The position numbers and the translations under genes were made by a program. A stretch of DNA of 64,000 bases from Kitasatospora humi (GTDB lineage: Bacteria; Actinomycetota; Actinomycetes; Streptomycetales; Streptomycetaceae), in assembly GCF_020907985.1 (NCBI RefSeq), contig NZ_JAJJPA010000001.1, forward strand, positions 465,673-529,672. Reading direction: 5' to 3'. Shown here piece after piece: positions 7,972 through 17,487 of the stretch. Position 1 is the first letter of the stretch. Each line of letters starts with the position of its first letter. A model generated the notes under the pieces. That model did no database searches and was not told the origin of the DNA. It worked only from the letters and a program-made list of their open reading frames with translations.

Positions 7972-9516
7972 ATGCGGTCAGGAACGCGTCCGTCGCGGAC
8001 GGTCGACGTGGTCGTGGTCGGCGCCGGGCCCACCGGTCTGGCCCTGGCGATCGGCTTGCGGCAGTACGGCCTGCAGGTCGCGGTGCTGGAGAAGGAGGGC
8101 AGTGGCAAGCGGCAGGCCCGGGCCGGGGTGGTCTGGCAGCGCGCGCTGGAGGTGCTCGACGATCTCGGCTGCGCGGAGCGGTTCCTGGCCGACGGCGTTC
8201 AGTTGCGCACCTCCGAGATCGTGGTCTCCGGGCGCTCGCTCGGCGAGGTCGCCATGGCGGCCCCCGGCACCCGGTTCCCCTATCCGCTCTGCATCGAGCA
8301 GGACGCCATCGAACGCCTGCTGGGTGAGCGGCTGTTGGAGGTCGGCGGTCAGGTCGAGTGGTCCACCGAGGCGGTGGCGGTCCGGCTCGGCGACGACGCC
8401 GCCGAAGTCGACGTCCGCGGACCGGACGGCCACCGGCGCACCCTGCGCTGTGCCTGGGTGGTCGGCTGCGAGGGTGCGCACAGCCTGGTGCGCCGGGCGC
8501 TCGGGCTGCCGTTCGAGGGCGGGCCGCGGGAGAACCTGCAGGTGGTGCAGTTCAACGCGATCGCCGACTGGTCGTACCCGGCCCGCCCCGGGCACACCTA
8601 CATGTTCCTGTCGCGCGGCATCTCGGCCGGCGCCGCGCCCCGACCCGGCGGCGGCTACCGCTTCTACGGCTTCACCGGCGACCCGGACCGCCGTGAACTC
8701 ACCCCGCCCAGCCTGGAGGAGATGAGTGCCTTCGTCGCCAGGGCGGCGCACGATCCCAGCGTGCGGCTGTCCGCCACCGACCCGCTCTGGACCAACCGCG
8801 CCAGGTTCCAGGACCGGTTCGCCCGCACCCTGCGCGGGGGGCGGGGGCTGCTCGCCGGGGACAGCGCCCACGTCTGGGCGCCGGTGGCCGCGCACGGCCT
8901 CAACACCGCGCTGCGCGGCGCGCACAACCTGGCCTGGAAGCTGGCCAGCGTGCAACTCGGCTGGGCTCGACCGGAGTTGCTGGACACCTATGCCAGCGAG
9001 CAGCGGCTGACCGCGCTGCGGGTGATGCGGAAGACCGCCCGTGACCGGATGGAGCTGCCCGGCACCGCGCCCACCCTGCTCGCCATGCGGCTGCTCGGCC
9101 CGCGCCTGATGCGCAGCCGGCGGGCCACCGACCGGATCCGCAGCCGGCTCAGCGACCTCGACATGCACCACCGGGAGAGCGCCCTGTCAGTGGGGAGGCG
9201 GGCCGGGGACCGGATGCCGGACCTGCCGGTCCGGACCGAGGGCCACTGGCGGCCGCTGCACGAACTGCTCGACTACCGGCGCTGGACCCTGCTGCGGGTG
9301 CCCGACTCGGCGCTCGGCGATCCGTCCCCGGCCGTCCTGCCGGCCCGCCACCCCGTGCCCATCGAGGTGCACACCGTCGAGCCCGCCCCGGGGGAGGAGC
9401 GCCTGCTGCCGCCGGGCGCGCTGGTACTGGTCCGCCCCGACGGCCACACCGCGCTGACCGCCCGCCGCCCGGAGGAGGTCGCCGCCTACCTCGGCCGCTG
9501 GTTCACCAGCGCCTGA
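7972..9516 (+). CDS. Class A flavoprotein hydroxylase with atypical FAD motifs (second of two)
   Basis: 514 residues with a good Rossmann motif (VGAGPTG, ~16-22). The later motifs deviate: the DG motif reads GCEGAHSLVR (Asp to Glu, ~164), and the GD region reads AGDSAHVWAPVAAHGLNTAL instead of GDAAHxxxPxGGxGMN. The C-terminal thioredoxin-like region is retained. ATG 7972 follows AGGGGG at 5 nt and lies 1 nt after the P450 stop, so expression is coupled. It may be a divergent oxygenase or act in a different redox mode; this is inferred from motif loss only. Confidence 0.88.
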   Translation: MRSGTRPSRTVDVVVVGAGPTGLALAIGLRQYGLQVAVLEKEGSGKRQARAGVVWQRALEVLDDLGCAERFLADGVQLRTSEIVVSGRSLGEVAMAAPGTRFPYPLCIEQDAIERLLGERLLEVGGQVEWSTEAVAVRLGDDAAEVDVRGPDGHRRTLRCAWVVGCEGAHSLVRRALGLPFEGGPRENLQVVQFNAIADWSYPARPGHTYMFLSRGISAGAAPRPGGGYRFYGFTGDPDRRELTPPSLEEMSAFVARAAHDPSVRLSATDPLWTNRARFQDRFARTLRGGRGLLAGDSAHVWAPVAAHGLNTALRGAHNLAWKLASVQLGWARPELLDTYASEQRLTALRVMRKTARDRMELPGTAPTLLAMRLLGPRLMRSRRATDRIRSRLSDLDMHHRESALSVGRRAGDRMPDLPVRTEGHWRPLHELLDYRRWTLLRVPDSALGDPSPAVLPARHPVPIEVHTVEPAPGEERLLPPGALVLVRPDGHTALTARRPEEVAAYLGRWFTSA

Positions 9517-9652
9517 CGACGCGTCGGTCCGCGCCCCGGCACGCGGCCGCTCATTCCCGCCCCCGGCGTGAAACAGACCACAGCGGTGCCCCCTCCCCGG
9601 CCGGTTGCGGATCATGGCAGAATGAGCGCATTGCAGTAAGCAGTGACGTTCA

Positions 9653-9778
9653 GCGCACTCCGGGGTCGGTGAAACTCCGAACCGGCGGTTACAGTCCGCG
9701 ACCCGTCCGCAGCCAGCGGCCGGTTGACCAGGTGAAACTCCTGGACCGACGGTTAAAGTCCGGATGGGAGGCGTGCGC
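9653..9778 (+). promoter_or_regulatory. FMN riboswitch (RFN element)
   Basis: Contains the conserved blocks GGTGAAACTCCGAACCGGCG, GGTGAAACTCCTGGACCGAC, GGTTAAAGTCCGGATGGGAG, and the closing P1 helix GCGCAC (9653-9658) with GTGCGC (9773-9778). FMN binding represses downstream riboflavin genes. Between it and ribE, CTCCTC at 9807-9812 is complementary to the ribE SD GAGGAG at 9938-9943 and could mask it, giving translational control. The rest of 9517-9950 holds no gene that I can support. Confidence 0.96.
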
Positions 9779-9950
9779 GACGGGTTTGTCACGGCGGTAC
9801 CGCGGTCTCCTCCCGGGGAGCCGTGCGTGGTTCGGCGGTCGGGCTCTGCCCATCCGTCGTCCTTCGAGGCATCGCCGGCCGTCAGGCCCGTGGTCGGCTT
9901 CCCATGTCTGCCGCCCCGGAGTCCGCGCTCAAAGCGCGAGGAGAATCCGG

Positions 9951-10625
9951 GTGTTCACCGGCATCATCGAAGAGCTCGGCGAGGTCGTCTCCATCGAGGA
10001 GTACGGAGATTCCTCGCGCATCCGCCTGCGCGGTCCCCAGGTGATCGAGGGGGCCCGGCACGGCGACTCCATCGCGGTCAGCGGCGTCTGCCTCACCGTG
10101 GTCGACACCCCCGAACAACTGGCACAGGACAGCGGCGAGTTCAGCGCCGACGTGATGGCCGAGACGCTGCGCCGGACCAGCCTGGGCACGCTGGTGCCCG
10201 GCTCCCGGGTCAACCTGGAGCGCGCCATGGCGCTCGGCGCCCGGCTCGGCGGCCACCTCGTCCAGGGGCACGTGGACGCCACCGGCACCCTGCTGGACCG
10301 CTCCCCGGGCGAGCCGGACGCCAACGGCAGGCCGCGCTGGGAGGTGCTGCGCTTCTCGCTCCCGCGGACCATCGCCCGCTACCTGGTCGACAAGGGCTCG
10401 ATCACGGTGGACGGCGTCAGCCTGACCGTGGTCGAGGCGGGCGACGACTGGTTCACCGTGAGCCTGATCCCCGCCACCCTGGCACTGACCACCCTGGGCG
10501 CCAAGGCGGTCGGCGAGCCGGTCAACCTCGAGGTCGACGTGCTCGCCAAGTACGTCGAGCGGCTGCTCGCCGCCGGCACCGTCCCGGCCGGCGGCAACAC
10601 CGGTGCCCTGGGGGACGCCAAGTGA
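9951..10625 (+). CDS. ribE: Riboflavin synthase, alpha chain
   Basis: Converts two 6,7-dimethyl-8-ribityllumazine molecules to riboflavin plus the pyrimidine precursor. 224 residues with the diagnostic N-terminus [12 protein letters not shown] and two lumazine-binding repeats, each with a GVCLTV or GVSLTV signature; [10 protein letters not shown] lies at the start of repeat 2. GTG 9951 is fixed by this N-terminus and by GAGGAG 7 nt upstream. First gene of the operon ribE-ribM-ribBA-ribH under the FMN riboswitch; its stop overlaps the ribM start as GTGA. Confidence 0.97.
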   Translation: MFTGIIEELGEVVSIEEYGDSSRIRLRGPQVIEGARHGDSIAVSGVCLTVVDTPEQLAQDSGEFSADVMAETLRRTSLGTLVPGSRVNLERAMALGARLGGHLVQGHVDATGTLLDRSPGEPDANGRPRWEVLRFSLPRTIARYLVDKGSITVDGVSLTVVEAGDDWFTVSLIPATLALTTLGAKAVGEPVNLEVDVLAKYVERLLAAGTVPAGGNTGALGDAK

Positions 10626-11260
10626 ACTGGCTCAACACCGTCGCCTTCACCCTGCTCGGCGAGCACTTCAAGTGGAACGACGTCATCGGCAACACCCTCG
10701 GACTGATCGGCCTGGCCTACGGCTGGCGCCGCTCGGTGCTGAGCTGGCCGGTGCAACTGCTCTCCGGCCTCGTGCTGATCAGCGCCAACCTCTCCGCCCA
10801 CCTGTCCGGTGGGGTGGGCAAGCAGCTGGTGGTGATCGCCACCTCGATCTGGGGCTGGGTCCAGTGGCAGCGCGGCCGGAGCCAGGACGGCGACATCCGG
10901 ATCCGGTTCGCCACCTGGGCCGAGCGCGCCGTGCTGGTGGCCGGCACCGCCGTGGCCACCGTCGCGGTGGCGCTGGTCTTCCAGCACTGGAACCTCTCCT
11001 GGTCCCCGTGGGCGGACGCCTACATCTTCACCGGCACGCTGGCCGCGATGATCGCCCAGGCCCGCGGCTGGGTCGAGTTCTGGTTCGCCTGGATCGCGGT
11101 CGACGTGGTCGGCGTCCCGCTCGCCTTCTCCAGCGGTCTGCCCTTCTCCGGTCTGGTCTACCTCGTCTACTTCGTCCTGGTGATGCTGGGCCTGCGCTCC
11201 TGGTGGCTGCGCAGCCGGCTGGCGAAGCCCGCCCCCACCCTGCAGGGAGTCACGGCATGA
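10622..11260 (+). CDS. ribM: RibM/PnuC-like riboflavin transporter
   Basis: 212-residue polytopic membrane protein of the PnuC/NMN transporter fold, with about seven hydrophobic segments and Trp/Tyr-rich helices ([26 protein letters not shown]). In actinobacteria, PnuC homologues located in the riboflavin operon are RibM importers, which take up riboflavin by facilitated diffusion. GTG start overlaps the ribE stop, and ATGA links it to ribBA, so synthesis and salvage are controlled by the same riboswitch. Confidence 0.9.
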   Translation: MNWLNTVAFTLLGEHFKWNDVIGNTLGLIGLAYGWRRSVLSWPVQLLSGLVLISANLSAHLSGGVGKQLVVIATSIWGWVQWQRGRSQDGDIRIRFATWAERAVLVAGTAVATVAVALVFQHWNLSWSPWADAYIFTGTLAAMIAQARGWVEFWFAWIAVDVVGVPLAFSSGLPFSGLVYLVYFVLVMLGLRSWWLRSRLAKPAPTLQGVTA

Positions 11261-12525
11261 ACACCCGCACGCACGACCTCGACCTGACTCTCGACCCGGT
11301 CGAGCAGGCCATCGCCGACATCGCGGCCGGCCGCGCCGTGGTCGTGGTGGACGACGAGGACCGGGAGAACGAGGGCGACCTGATCTTCGCTGCCACCGCG
11401 GCCACCCCGGAGCTGCTCGCCTTCACCATCCGCCACACCTCCGGGGTGATCTGCGTCCCGGTCACCCACGCGGACGCCGACCGGCTCGGCCTGCCCCCGA
11501 TGACCCGGGTCAACGAGGACCGCAAGGGCACCGCCTACACCGTCTCGGTGGACGCCCGCGACGTGGAGGCCACCGGGATCTCCGCGGTGGACCGGGCGCT
11601 GACCATCCGCCTGCTCGGCGAGCCGGCCTCCACCGCCCGCGACTTCACCCGGCCCGGCCACGTCTTCCCGCTGCGCGCGGCGGACGGCGGCGTGCTGTCC
11701 CGGCCTGGCCACACCGAGGCCGGCGTCGACCTGGCCCGGCTGGCCGGCCTGCCCCCGGCGGCGGCCATCTGCGAGGTGGTCAACGACGACGGCACCATGG
11801 CCAGGCTGCCCGACCTGGTGCCTTTCGCCCGCGAACACGGCCTGTCGATCATCTCCATCGAGGACCTGATCGCCTACCGCCGCCGCACCGAGTCCCAGGT
11901 CGAGCGGGTGGCCGTGACCGCCCTGCCCACCGTGCACGGCGACTTCACCGCGGTCGGCTTCCGCGGCACGCTGGACGGCACCGAGCACATCGCCCTGGTC
12001 GCCGGCGGCTTGGCCGTCGGCGAGGACGGTGTCGGGCGGCTGCCGGACGGCGAGGACGTGCTGGTCCGGGTGCACTCCGAGTGCCTGACCGGCGACGTCT
12101 TCGGCTCGCTGCGCTGCGACTGCGGCCCGCAGCTGGAGGCCTCGCTGGCCAGGGTCGCCGAGGCCGGCCGGGGGGTGGTGCTCTACCTGCGCGGCCACGA
12201 GGGCCGCGGGATCGGCCTCGGCCACAAGCTGCGCGCCTACCAGCTGCAGGAACAGGGCCGGGACACCGTGGACGCCAACCTGGAGCTCGGCCTGCCCGCC
12301 GACGCCCGCGACTACAGCATCGGCGCCCAGATGCTCATCGACCTCGGGGTGCGCTCGCTCACCCTGCTCACCAACAACCCGGACAAGCAGACCGCGCTGC
12401 TGGACCACGGCCTCAAGGTCAAGGACCGGGCACCGATACCGGTGCAGGCGAGCCGGCACAACCTCGCCTACCTGCTCACCAAGCGCGACCGGATGGGCCA
12501 CGACCTGCCGTGGCTGGTCGGCTGA
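11257..12525 (+). CDS. ribBA: Bifunctional DHBP synthase / GTP cyclohydrolase II
   Basis: 422 residues. The N-terminal half (1-210) is 3,4-dihydroxy-2-butanone-4-phosphate synthase with [11 protein letters not shown] and [10 protein letters not shown] (metal/substrate loop). The C-terminal half (~220-420) is GTP cyclohydrolase II with the zinc site C-x10-C-x-C ([18 protein letters not shown]) and [10 protein letters not shown]. It provides both committed riboflavin precursors, one from ribulose-5-phosphate and one from GTP. Starts by ATGA overlap with ribM. Confidence 0.97.
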   Translation: MNTRTHDLDLTLDPVEQAIADIAAGRAVVVVDDEDRENEGDLIFAATAATPELLAFTIRHTSGVICVPVTHADADRLGLPPMTRVNEDRKGTAYTVSVDARDVEATGISAVDRALTIRLLGEPASTARDFTRPGHVFPLRAADGGVLSRPGHTEAGVDLARLAGLPPAAAICEVVNDDGTMARLPDLVPFAREHGLSIISIEDLIAYRRRTESQVERVAVTALPTVHGDFTAVGFRGTLDGTEHIALVAGGLAVGEDGVGRLPDGEDVLVRVHSECLTGDVFGSLRCDCGPQLEASLARVAEAGRGVVLYLRGHEGRGIGLGHKLRAYQLQEQGRDTVDANLELGLPADARDYSIGAQMLIDLGVRSLTLLTNNPDKQTALLDHGLKVKDRAPIPVQASRHNLAYLLTKRDRMGHDLPWLVG

Positions 12526-12574
12526 AGCCGTCCATCGCCGACCGAATCCCGTACGAAACCCTAGGAGAACGATC

Positions 12575-13048
12575 GTGGCTGGTCACGGAGCCCCCGTACT
12601 GAGCGTCGAGAACGCCGAGGACCTGCGGGTCGCGGTGGTCGCGGCCCAGTGGCACACCCAGGTGATGGACGGCCTGCTGAACGGTGCCGAGCGCGCCCTC
12701 AAGGAGCTCGGGATCACCGGGGCGACCGTGGTGCGCGTCCCCGGTACCTTCGAACTGCCGGTCGCCGCGCAGCGGTTGGCCGAGCGCGGCTACGACGCGG
12801 TGGTGGCCCTCGGGGTCGTCATCCGCGGCGGCACCCCGCACTTCGACTACGTCTGCCAGGCGGCCACCGCCGGCCTCACCGAGGTCAGCGTGCGCACCGG
12901 CGTGCCGGTCGGCTTCGGCGTGCTCACCTGCGACAACGAGGAGCAGGCGATCGACCGGGCGGGCCTGCCCGGCTCCGCCGAGGACAAGGGCCACGAGGCG
13001 GTCAGCGCCGCCGTCGCCACCGCCGTGACGCTGCGGGCACTGGCCTGA
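12575..13048 (+). CDS. ribH: 6,7-dimethyl-8-ribityllumazine synthase
   Basis: 157 residues; makes lumazine from the pyrimidinedione and DHBP. Visible: the substrate-binding [31 protein letters not shown] with GGTPHF in the phosphate site, and [16 protein letters not shown]. The family assembles into hollow icosahedral capsids or pentamers. GTG start preceded by AGGAGA at 6 nt. Last gene of the operon; about 140 bp separate it from hisE, which appears to have its own promoter. Confidence 0.97.
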   Translation: MAGHGAPVLSVENAEDLRVAVVAAQWHTQVMDGLLNGAERALKELGITGATVVRVPGTFELPVAAQRLAERGYDAVVALGVVIRGGTPHFDYVCQAATAGLTEVSVRTGVPVGFGVLTCDNEEQAIDRAGLPGSAEDKGHEAVSAAVATAVTLRALA

Positions 13049-13189
13049 CACCGGGTCGGGAACGGCCGGACGGGGGCCGGCGGCGGGCAGGGTCCGACTG
13101 CTGCCGCCGGCCCCCGGCGTCCAAGGCGGTGTCCACTGGTCGAGCCGTTGACCAAGCCCCGGGCCGAACACCGTAAGGTGGTTGCCATC

Positions 13190-13462
13190 ATGGCTTCCAA
13201 GACATTCGAGGAGCTCTTCACCGAGCTCCAGCAGAAGGCCGCCACCGGCGACCCCGCGACCTCCCGTACCGCGCAGCTCGTCCAGCAGGGCGTCCATGCC
13301 ATCGGCAAGAAGGTGGTCGAGGAGGCGGCCGAGGTCTGGATGGCCGCCGAGTTCCAGACCGAGGAGCAGACGGCCGAGGAGATCTCCCAGCTGCTCTACC
13401 ACCTCCAGGTGATGATGGTCGCCCGCGGCCTCACCCTCGACGACGTCTACGCCCACCTCTGA
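13190..13462 (+). CDS. hisE: Phosphoribosyl-ATP pyrophosphatase
   Basis: Second step of histidine synthesis: hydrolyses phosphoribosyl-ATP to the monophosphate. 90 residues, all-alpha MazG-like fold with [13 protein letters not shown] and [18 protein letters not shown] carrying the metal-binding acidic residues. ATG 13190 is preferred over a TTG 14 codons upstream because [10 protein letters not shown] is the normal family start; GGTGG lies 8 nt before it. A possible -10 (TAAGGT, 13174-13179) sits just upstream. Pairs with hisG 57 bp downstream, separated from the rest of the his pathway as is usual in streptomycetes. Confidence 0.96.
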   Translation: MASKTFEELFTELQQKAATGDPATSRTAQLVQQGVHAIGKKVVEEAAEVWMAAEFQTEEQTAEEISQLLYHLQVMMVARGLTLDDVYAHL

Positions 13463-13519
13463 CCCCCGGCCCCCAGCTCCACGCCCCCGTAACGGCTCAT
13501 AACGAAGGATCATCCGTTC

Positions 13520-14365
13520 ATGCTGCGCATCGCCCTCCCCAACAAGGGTTCGCTCTCGGGTCCCGCGGCGGAGATGCTCCATGAGGCCGGCTACCGCCAG
13601 CGCAAGGACCCCAAGGAACTGGTGCTGGTCGACCCCGAGAACCAGGTGGAGTTCTTCTTCCTGCGCCCGCGCGACATCGCGGTCTACGTAGGCTCTGGCC
13701 GGCTCGACATCGGCATCACCGGTCGTGACCTGCTGCTGGACTCCGGCGCCGACGCCGAGGAGGTGCTCGCGCTCGGCTTCGCCGGCTCGACCTTCCGGTT
13801 CGCCGGCCCGACCGGCTCGCCCAAGGACGTGCAGGGCCTCCAGGGCCTGCGGATCGCCACCTCCTACACCGGTCTGGTCGAGCAGCACCTGGCCGAGCAC
13901 GGCGTGCAGGCCACCGTCACCAAGCTGGACGGCGCGGTCGAGACCGCGGTCCAGCTGGGCGTCGCCGACGTGATCGCCGACGTGGTGGAGACCGGCACCA
14001 GCCTGCGCAACGCCGGCCTGGAGGTCTTCGGCGAGCCGATCCTGATCTCCGACGCCGTGGTGATCCGGCCCAAGGGCGCCGGCGTGGACGCGGGGGTCGA
14101 GCAGTTCCTGCGCCGTCTCCAGGGCGTCCTGGTGGCCCGCCGCTACGTCCTGATGGACTACGACATCAAGGCCGAGCAGGTCGCCGACGCGGTCGCGCTG
14201 ACCCCCGGCCTGGAGTCGCCCACCGTCTCCCCGCTGCACACCGAGGGCTGGGTCGCGGTCCGGGCCATGGTGCTGCGCAAGGAGGCCCAGCGGATCATGG
14301 ACGACCTGTGGGCCATCGGCGCCCGCGGTGTCCTGGTGACCAACATCCACGCCTGCCGCCTGTAG
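13520..14365 (+). CDS. hisG: ATP phosphoribosyltransferase, long form
   Basis: First, feedback-controlled step of histidine synthesis (ATP + PRPP). 281 residues, the long form with a C-terminal regulatory domain (~210-281) that binds histidine, so no HisZ partner is needed. Starts MLRIALPNKGSLSG; the PRPP loop is visible as ADVIADVVETGTSLRN. SD GAAGGA lies 11 nt upstream. Same direction as hisE. Confidence 0.97.
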   Translation: MLRIALPNKGSLSGPAAEMLHEAGYRQRKDPKELVLVDPENQVEFFFLRPRDIAVYVGSGRLDIGITGRDLLLDSGADAEEVLALGFAGSTFRFAGPTGSPKDVQGLQGLRIATSYTGLVEQHLAEHGVQATVTKLDGAVETAVQLGVADVIADVVETGTSLRNAGLEVFGEPILISDAVVIRPKGAGVDAGVEQFLRRLQGVLVARRYVLMDYDIKAEQVADAVALTPGLESPTVSPLHTEGWVAVRAMVLRKEAQRIMDDLWAIGARGVLVTNIHACRL

Positions 14366-14434
14366 CGGACCCGCCGGCAGGGGTCCACCTGCCGGCGGAC
14401 CCCCTGACCCGTTCCGCAAGGAGTACCCAGCGCC

Positions 14435-14899
14435 ATGCCCGGCACCGACCCGCTGCCCACCCTGCCCGTCACCTGGCTGCCCCGCCGCACCCGCGCGGTG
14501 CTGCTGACGGCCAGTGGGCTGCTCGCGACGGTGTTCGTCGTCATGGCGCTGGTGCTCCCGGCCAGCTGGCAGTTGAACGACCGGGTCATGCTGGTCCTCC
14601 TGGGCCTGGTCTTCTCCGGGGTCGGCCTGATGCTGGCCCGCCCCCGGGTGGCCGCCGACGCCGACGGCGTGCTGGTGGTCAACCTGGTCCGCTCGCGCCG
14701 GCTGCACTGGGCCGAGGTCGTCCGGGTCAACCTCAAGGAGGGCGACCCCTGGGTCACCCTGGACCTGTCGGACGGCACCTCGCTGGCCGCCATGGGCATC
14801 CAGCCCAGCGGTGGCCGCGACCAGGCGGTGCGGGCCGCGCTCCAGCTGCGTGACCTGGTCGAGGCCCGTGGCGCGGCTTCCGAACCCGCCAACGCGTGA
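14435..14899 (+). CDS. PH-domain membrane protein
   Basis: 154 residues: two predicted membrane helices (~20-42 and ~48-68) followed by a small beta-rich bacterial PH-like domain (DGVLVVNLVRSRRLHWAEVV) and a terminal helix. This architecture and its place directly after hisG are conserved in streptomycetes. Function unknown; the soluble domain probably senses or binds a membrane partner. SD AAGGAG is present. Confidence 0.8.
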   Translation: MPGTDPLPTLPVTWLPRRTRAVLLTASGLLATVFVVMALVLPASWQLNDRVMLVLLGLVFSGVGLMLARPRVAADADGVLVVNLVRSRRLHWAEVVRVNLKEGDPWVTLDLSDGTSLAAMGIQPSGGRDQAVRAALQLRDLVEARGAASEPANA

Positions 14900-15004
14900 A
14901 CCCGCCGGCACCCGACCTCCACAGCGGATCGGCTAGGCTGGTAAAGCTCGGGCAAAGCTCCCGGGCCATCCGACCCGTGACCAGAGGAGTGACCCCTCCC
15001 CGCG

Positions 15005-15073
15005 ATGGACGATCCGTCCGGTAGTACCGACGCCGCCCAGCCCGTTCCGACCGCCGGGCGGGCGGCGCTGTGA
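15005..15073 (+). CDS. 22-codon leader ORF ending in the CNNM start
   Basis: ATG 15005 opens a 22-codon frame whose TGA stop (15071-15073) overlaps the GTG 15070 of the transporter as GTGA. AGAGGAG lies upstream at 14983-14989, too far (15 nt) for a standard SD. The transporter start itself lacks an SD, so reinitiation from this leader is plausible. Possible regulatory leader; a chance ORF is not excluded. Confidence 0.35.
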   Translation: MDDPSGSTDAAQPVPTAGRAAL

Positions 15074-16383
15074 TCACCGCCTGGCTGCTGCTGGCGGCCG
15101 CTCTCCTGCTCATCATCGCCAACGGCCTCTTCGTCGCCGCCGAGTTCTCCTTCGTCACCGTGGACCGCGGTGCCGTGGACCGGGCCGCGCGGGCCGGCGA
15201 CCGGCGGGCGGCGGGCCTGCGCAAGGCCCTGCACACGCTCTCCTTCGAACTCTCCGGCGCCCAGCTCGGCATCACCGTCACCTCACTGGTGGTCGGCATG
15301 CTCGCCGAGCCGGCGCTCTCCACCCTGCTCAGCCCCCCGCTCACCGGCCTCGGCCTGCCCGCCGGCCTCGCCCGCGGCGCGGCCACGGCGATCGGCATGG
15401 CGCTGGCCACCGTGCTGCAGATGGTGATCGGCGAGCTGGTGCCGAAGAACTGGGCGATCTCGCGCCCGCTCCAGGTGGCCCTCGCGGTCGCCGCGCCCCA
15501 GCGAATGTTCAGCGCCGCCTGTCGCCCGCTGATCGGCGCCCTCAACGGCGGCGCCAACCGCCTGGTGCGGGCCCTCGGGATGGAACCGGCCGAGGAGCTC
15601 GCCCAGGCCCGCACCCCCGGCGAACTCGCCGTGCTGGCCCAGCACTCGGCCCGGGCCGGCGCCCTGGAGGAGGACGCCGCACAGCTGTTCGTGCGCACCC
15701 TGGGCCTGGGCGAGCTGACCGCCGAGAGCGTGATGACCCCCCGGGTCGACGTCGCCGCGCTGCAGCACGACGCCACCGCCGCAGACGTGGTCAACCTCAC
15801 CAGGGCCACCGGCTTCTCCCGCTTCCCGGTCTACCGGGACAGCCTGGACGACATCATCGGCACCGTCACCCTCAAGGACGCCATAGCGGTCCGCCCCGAG
15901 CGGCGCGGCAAGGTGACGGTGGGCCAACTGGCGAGCGTGCCACTGCTGGTCCCCGAGACGCTGCCCGCCGAGCGGCTGCTGGAGCAGCTGCGCCGGCGGC
16001 AGCCGATGGCCATCGTGATCGACGAGTACGGTGGCACCGCCGGCGTGGCCACCCTGGAGGACATCGTCGAGGAGATCGTGGGCGAGGTGCGCGACGAGCA
16101 CGACCCCGGCGAGACCCCGGAGCTGCTCGCCGTCCCGCCGGTGGCCGGCCACCCGGCCTGGCTGGCCGACGGCCGGGCCCGGCTCGACCAGTTGGAGCAG
16201 ATCGGCCTGCACGCCCCGCACGGGCCGTACGAGACGCTGGCCGGCCTGCTCGCCGACCTGCTCGGCCGGATCCCGGTGCGCGGTGACACCGCGGAACTGC
16301 CCGGCTGGGAGCTGACCGTGCAGGGCGTCGACCGGCACCGCACCACCCGGGTCCGGCTGCTGCACCTGGGGGCGTCGGCATGA
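15070..16383 (+). CDS. CNNM/CBS-domain transporter-like protein with CorC_HlyC domain
   Basis: 437 residues: N-terminal CNNM (DUF21) membrane domain (1-200, four hydrophobic segments, GELVPKNWAI signature), paired CBS modules (~205-335, SRFPVYRDSLDDIIGTV and AIVIDEYGGTAGVATLEDI), then a C-terminal CorC_HlyC transporter-associated domain. Relatives are Mg2+ or Co2+ efflux/transport proteins whose CBS pair senses adenosine nucleotides. Forms an ATGA-overlapped pair with the next gene; together they may make a heterodimeric channel. Confidence 0.92.
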   Translation: MITAWLLLAAALLLIIANGLFVAAEFSFVTVDRGAVDRAARAGDRRAAGLRKALHTLSFELSGAQLGITVTSLVVGMLAEPALSTLLSPPLTGLGLPAGLARGAATAIGMALATVLQMVIGELVPKNWAISRPLQVALAVAAPQRMFSAACRPLIGALNGGANRLVRALGMEPAEELAQARTPGELAVLAQHSARAGALEEDAAQLFVRTLGLGELTAESVMTPRVDVAALQHDATAADVVNLTRATGFSRFPVYRDSLDDIIGTVTLKDAIAVRPERRGKVTVGQLASVPLLVPETLPAERLLEQLRRRQPMAIVIDEYGGTAGVATLEDIVEEIVGEVRDEHDPGETPELLAVPPVAGHPAWLADGRARLDQLEQIGLHAPHGPYETLAGLLADLLGRIPVRGDTAELPGWELTVQGVDRHRTTRVRLLHLGASA

Positions 16384-17438
16384 TCGCCGCCGCCCAGCTC
16401 TTCGCCGCGCTCCTGCTGCTGCTCGGGAACGCCTTCTTCGTCGCCGCCGAGTTCGCGGTGATCTCGGTGCGCCGCAGTCAGGTCGAGCCGCCGGCCGAGG
16501 CTGGCGACCGCCGGGCCCGCACCCTGCTGCGCGCCATGGGCGAGGTCTCGGCGCTGCTGGCCGCCGCCCAACTGGGCGTCACGGTCTGCTCATTGCTGCT
16601 CGGCGCGCTGGCGGAGCCGACCGTGGCCGACCTGCTCTCCGGCCCGTTCCATGCGATCGGGCTGTCCGGCGCGGCCAGTCACCTGACCTCCTACGTGCTG
16701 GCGCTCGCCCTGGTGGTCGTGCTGCACATGGTGATCGGCGAGATGGTGCCCAAGAACATGGCACTGGTCTCGCCGCTGCGGGCCGCGCTCTGGCTCGGCC
16801 CGCCGCTGGACCGGCTGGCCCGCTGGCTGCGCCCGGTGATCCGGTTCCTGAACGCCTTCGCCAACCTGGTGCTGCGGCTGTTCAAGGTGGCACCCAAGGA
16901 CGAGGTGGAGTCGGTCTTCGACGCCGAGCAACTCGTGTGGATCCTGGCCGAGTCCAGGGCCGCCGGATTGCTGGCGGAGGCTGAGCAGGAGCGGCTGGAG
17001 GACGCCCTCGAACTGGGCCGCCGACCGGTCCGCGAGGTGCTGCTGCCGATGGCGGGCCTGGTGACGGTGGACGCCGGGGTGACGGCCCGCGAGGTGGAGG
17101 AGCGGGCGGCGGCCACCGGCTACTCCCGCTTCCCGGTGCTCGACGCCACCGGTGCGATCGTCGGCTACCTGCACCTCAAGGACGTGCTGGAGGTCGAGGA
17201 TCCGGACGCCCAGCTGCCGATGCGGCTGTGGCGCCCGGTCATCGCGGTCGCCGAGTCGCTGCCGATGGACGACGCGCTCACCGCGATGCGCCGGGCCACC
17301 GCCCACCTGGCGGCGGTCACCGACGCCGACGGCCGGCCGCTGGGCGTGGTCACCCTGGAGGACGTCCTGGAGGAGCTGGTCGGCGAGATGCACGATCCGG
17401 ACCACGTCGCCCGCCCGCTGCCCTCCGGGCCCTCGTGA
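16380..17438 (+). CDS. CNNM/CBS-domain protein, short paralogue without CorC_HlyC
   Basis: 352 residues, homologous to the preceding gene: CNNM membrane domain with GEMVPKNMAL, then paired CBS domains (YSRFPVLDATGAIVGYLHL, AVTDADGRPLGVVTLEDVLE). It ends after the CBS pair and lacks the C-terminal CorC_HlyC domain. Start overlaps the upstream stop (ATGA), consistent with equimolar synthesis. Likely the partner subunit of a divalent-cation transport complex. Confidence 0.92.
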   Translation: MIAAAQLFAALLLLLGNAFFVAAEFAVISVRRSQVEPPAEAGDRRARTLLRAMGEVSALLAAAQLGVTVCSLLLGALAEPTVADLLSGPFHAIGLSGAASHLTSYVLALALVVVLHMVIGEMVPKNMALVSPLRAALWLGPPLDRLARWLRPVIRFLNAFANLVLRLFKVAPKDEVESVFDAEQLVWILAESRAAGLLAEAEQERLEDALELGRRPVREVLLPMAGLVTVDAGVTAREVEERAAATGYSRFPVLDATGAIVGYLHLKDVLEVEDPDAQLPMRLWRPVIAVAESLPMDDALTAMRRATAHLAAVTDADGRPLGVVTLEDVLEELVGEMHDPDHVARPLPSGPS

Positions 17439-17456
17439 CCCGGGACGGTTTCCAGG

Positions 17457-17482
17457 GGCCCCGGGACACGCTGTCCGGGGCC
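17457..17482. terminator. Bidirectional hairpin terminator
   Basis: GGCCCCGGGACA and TGTCCGGGGCC form a strong stem (one bulged G) with a 3-nt loop. It sits between the convergent CNNM and AAA genes and can serve both. No U-tract, as is usual for streptomycetes. Confidence 0.7.
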
Positions 17483-17487
17483 GGGGG

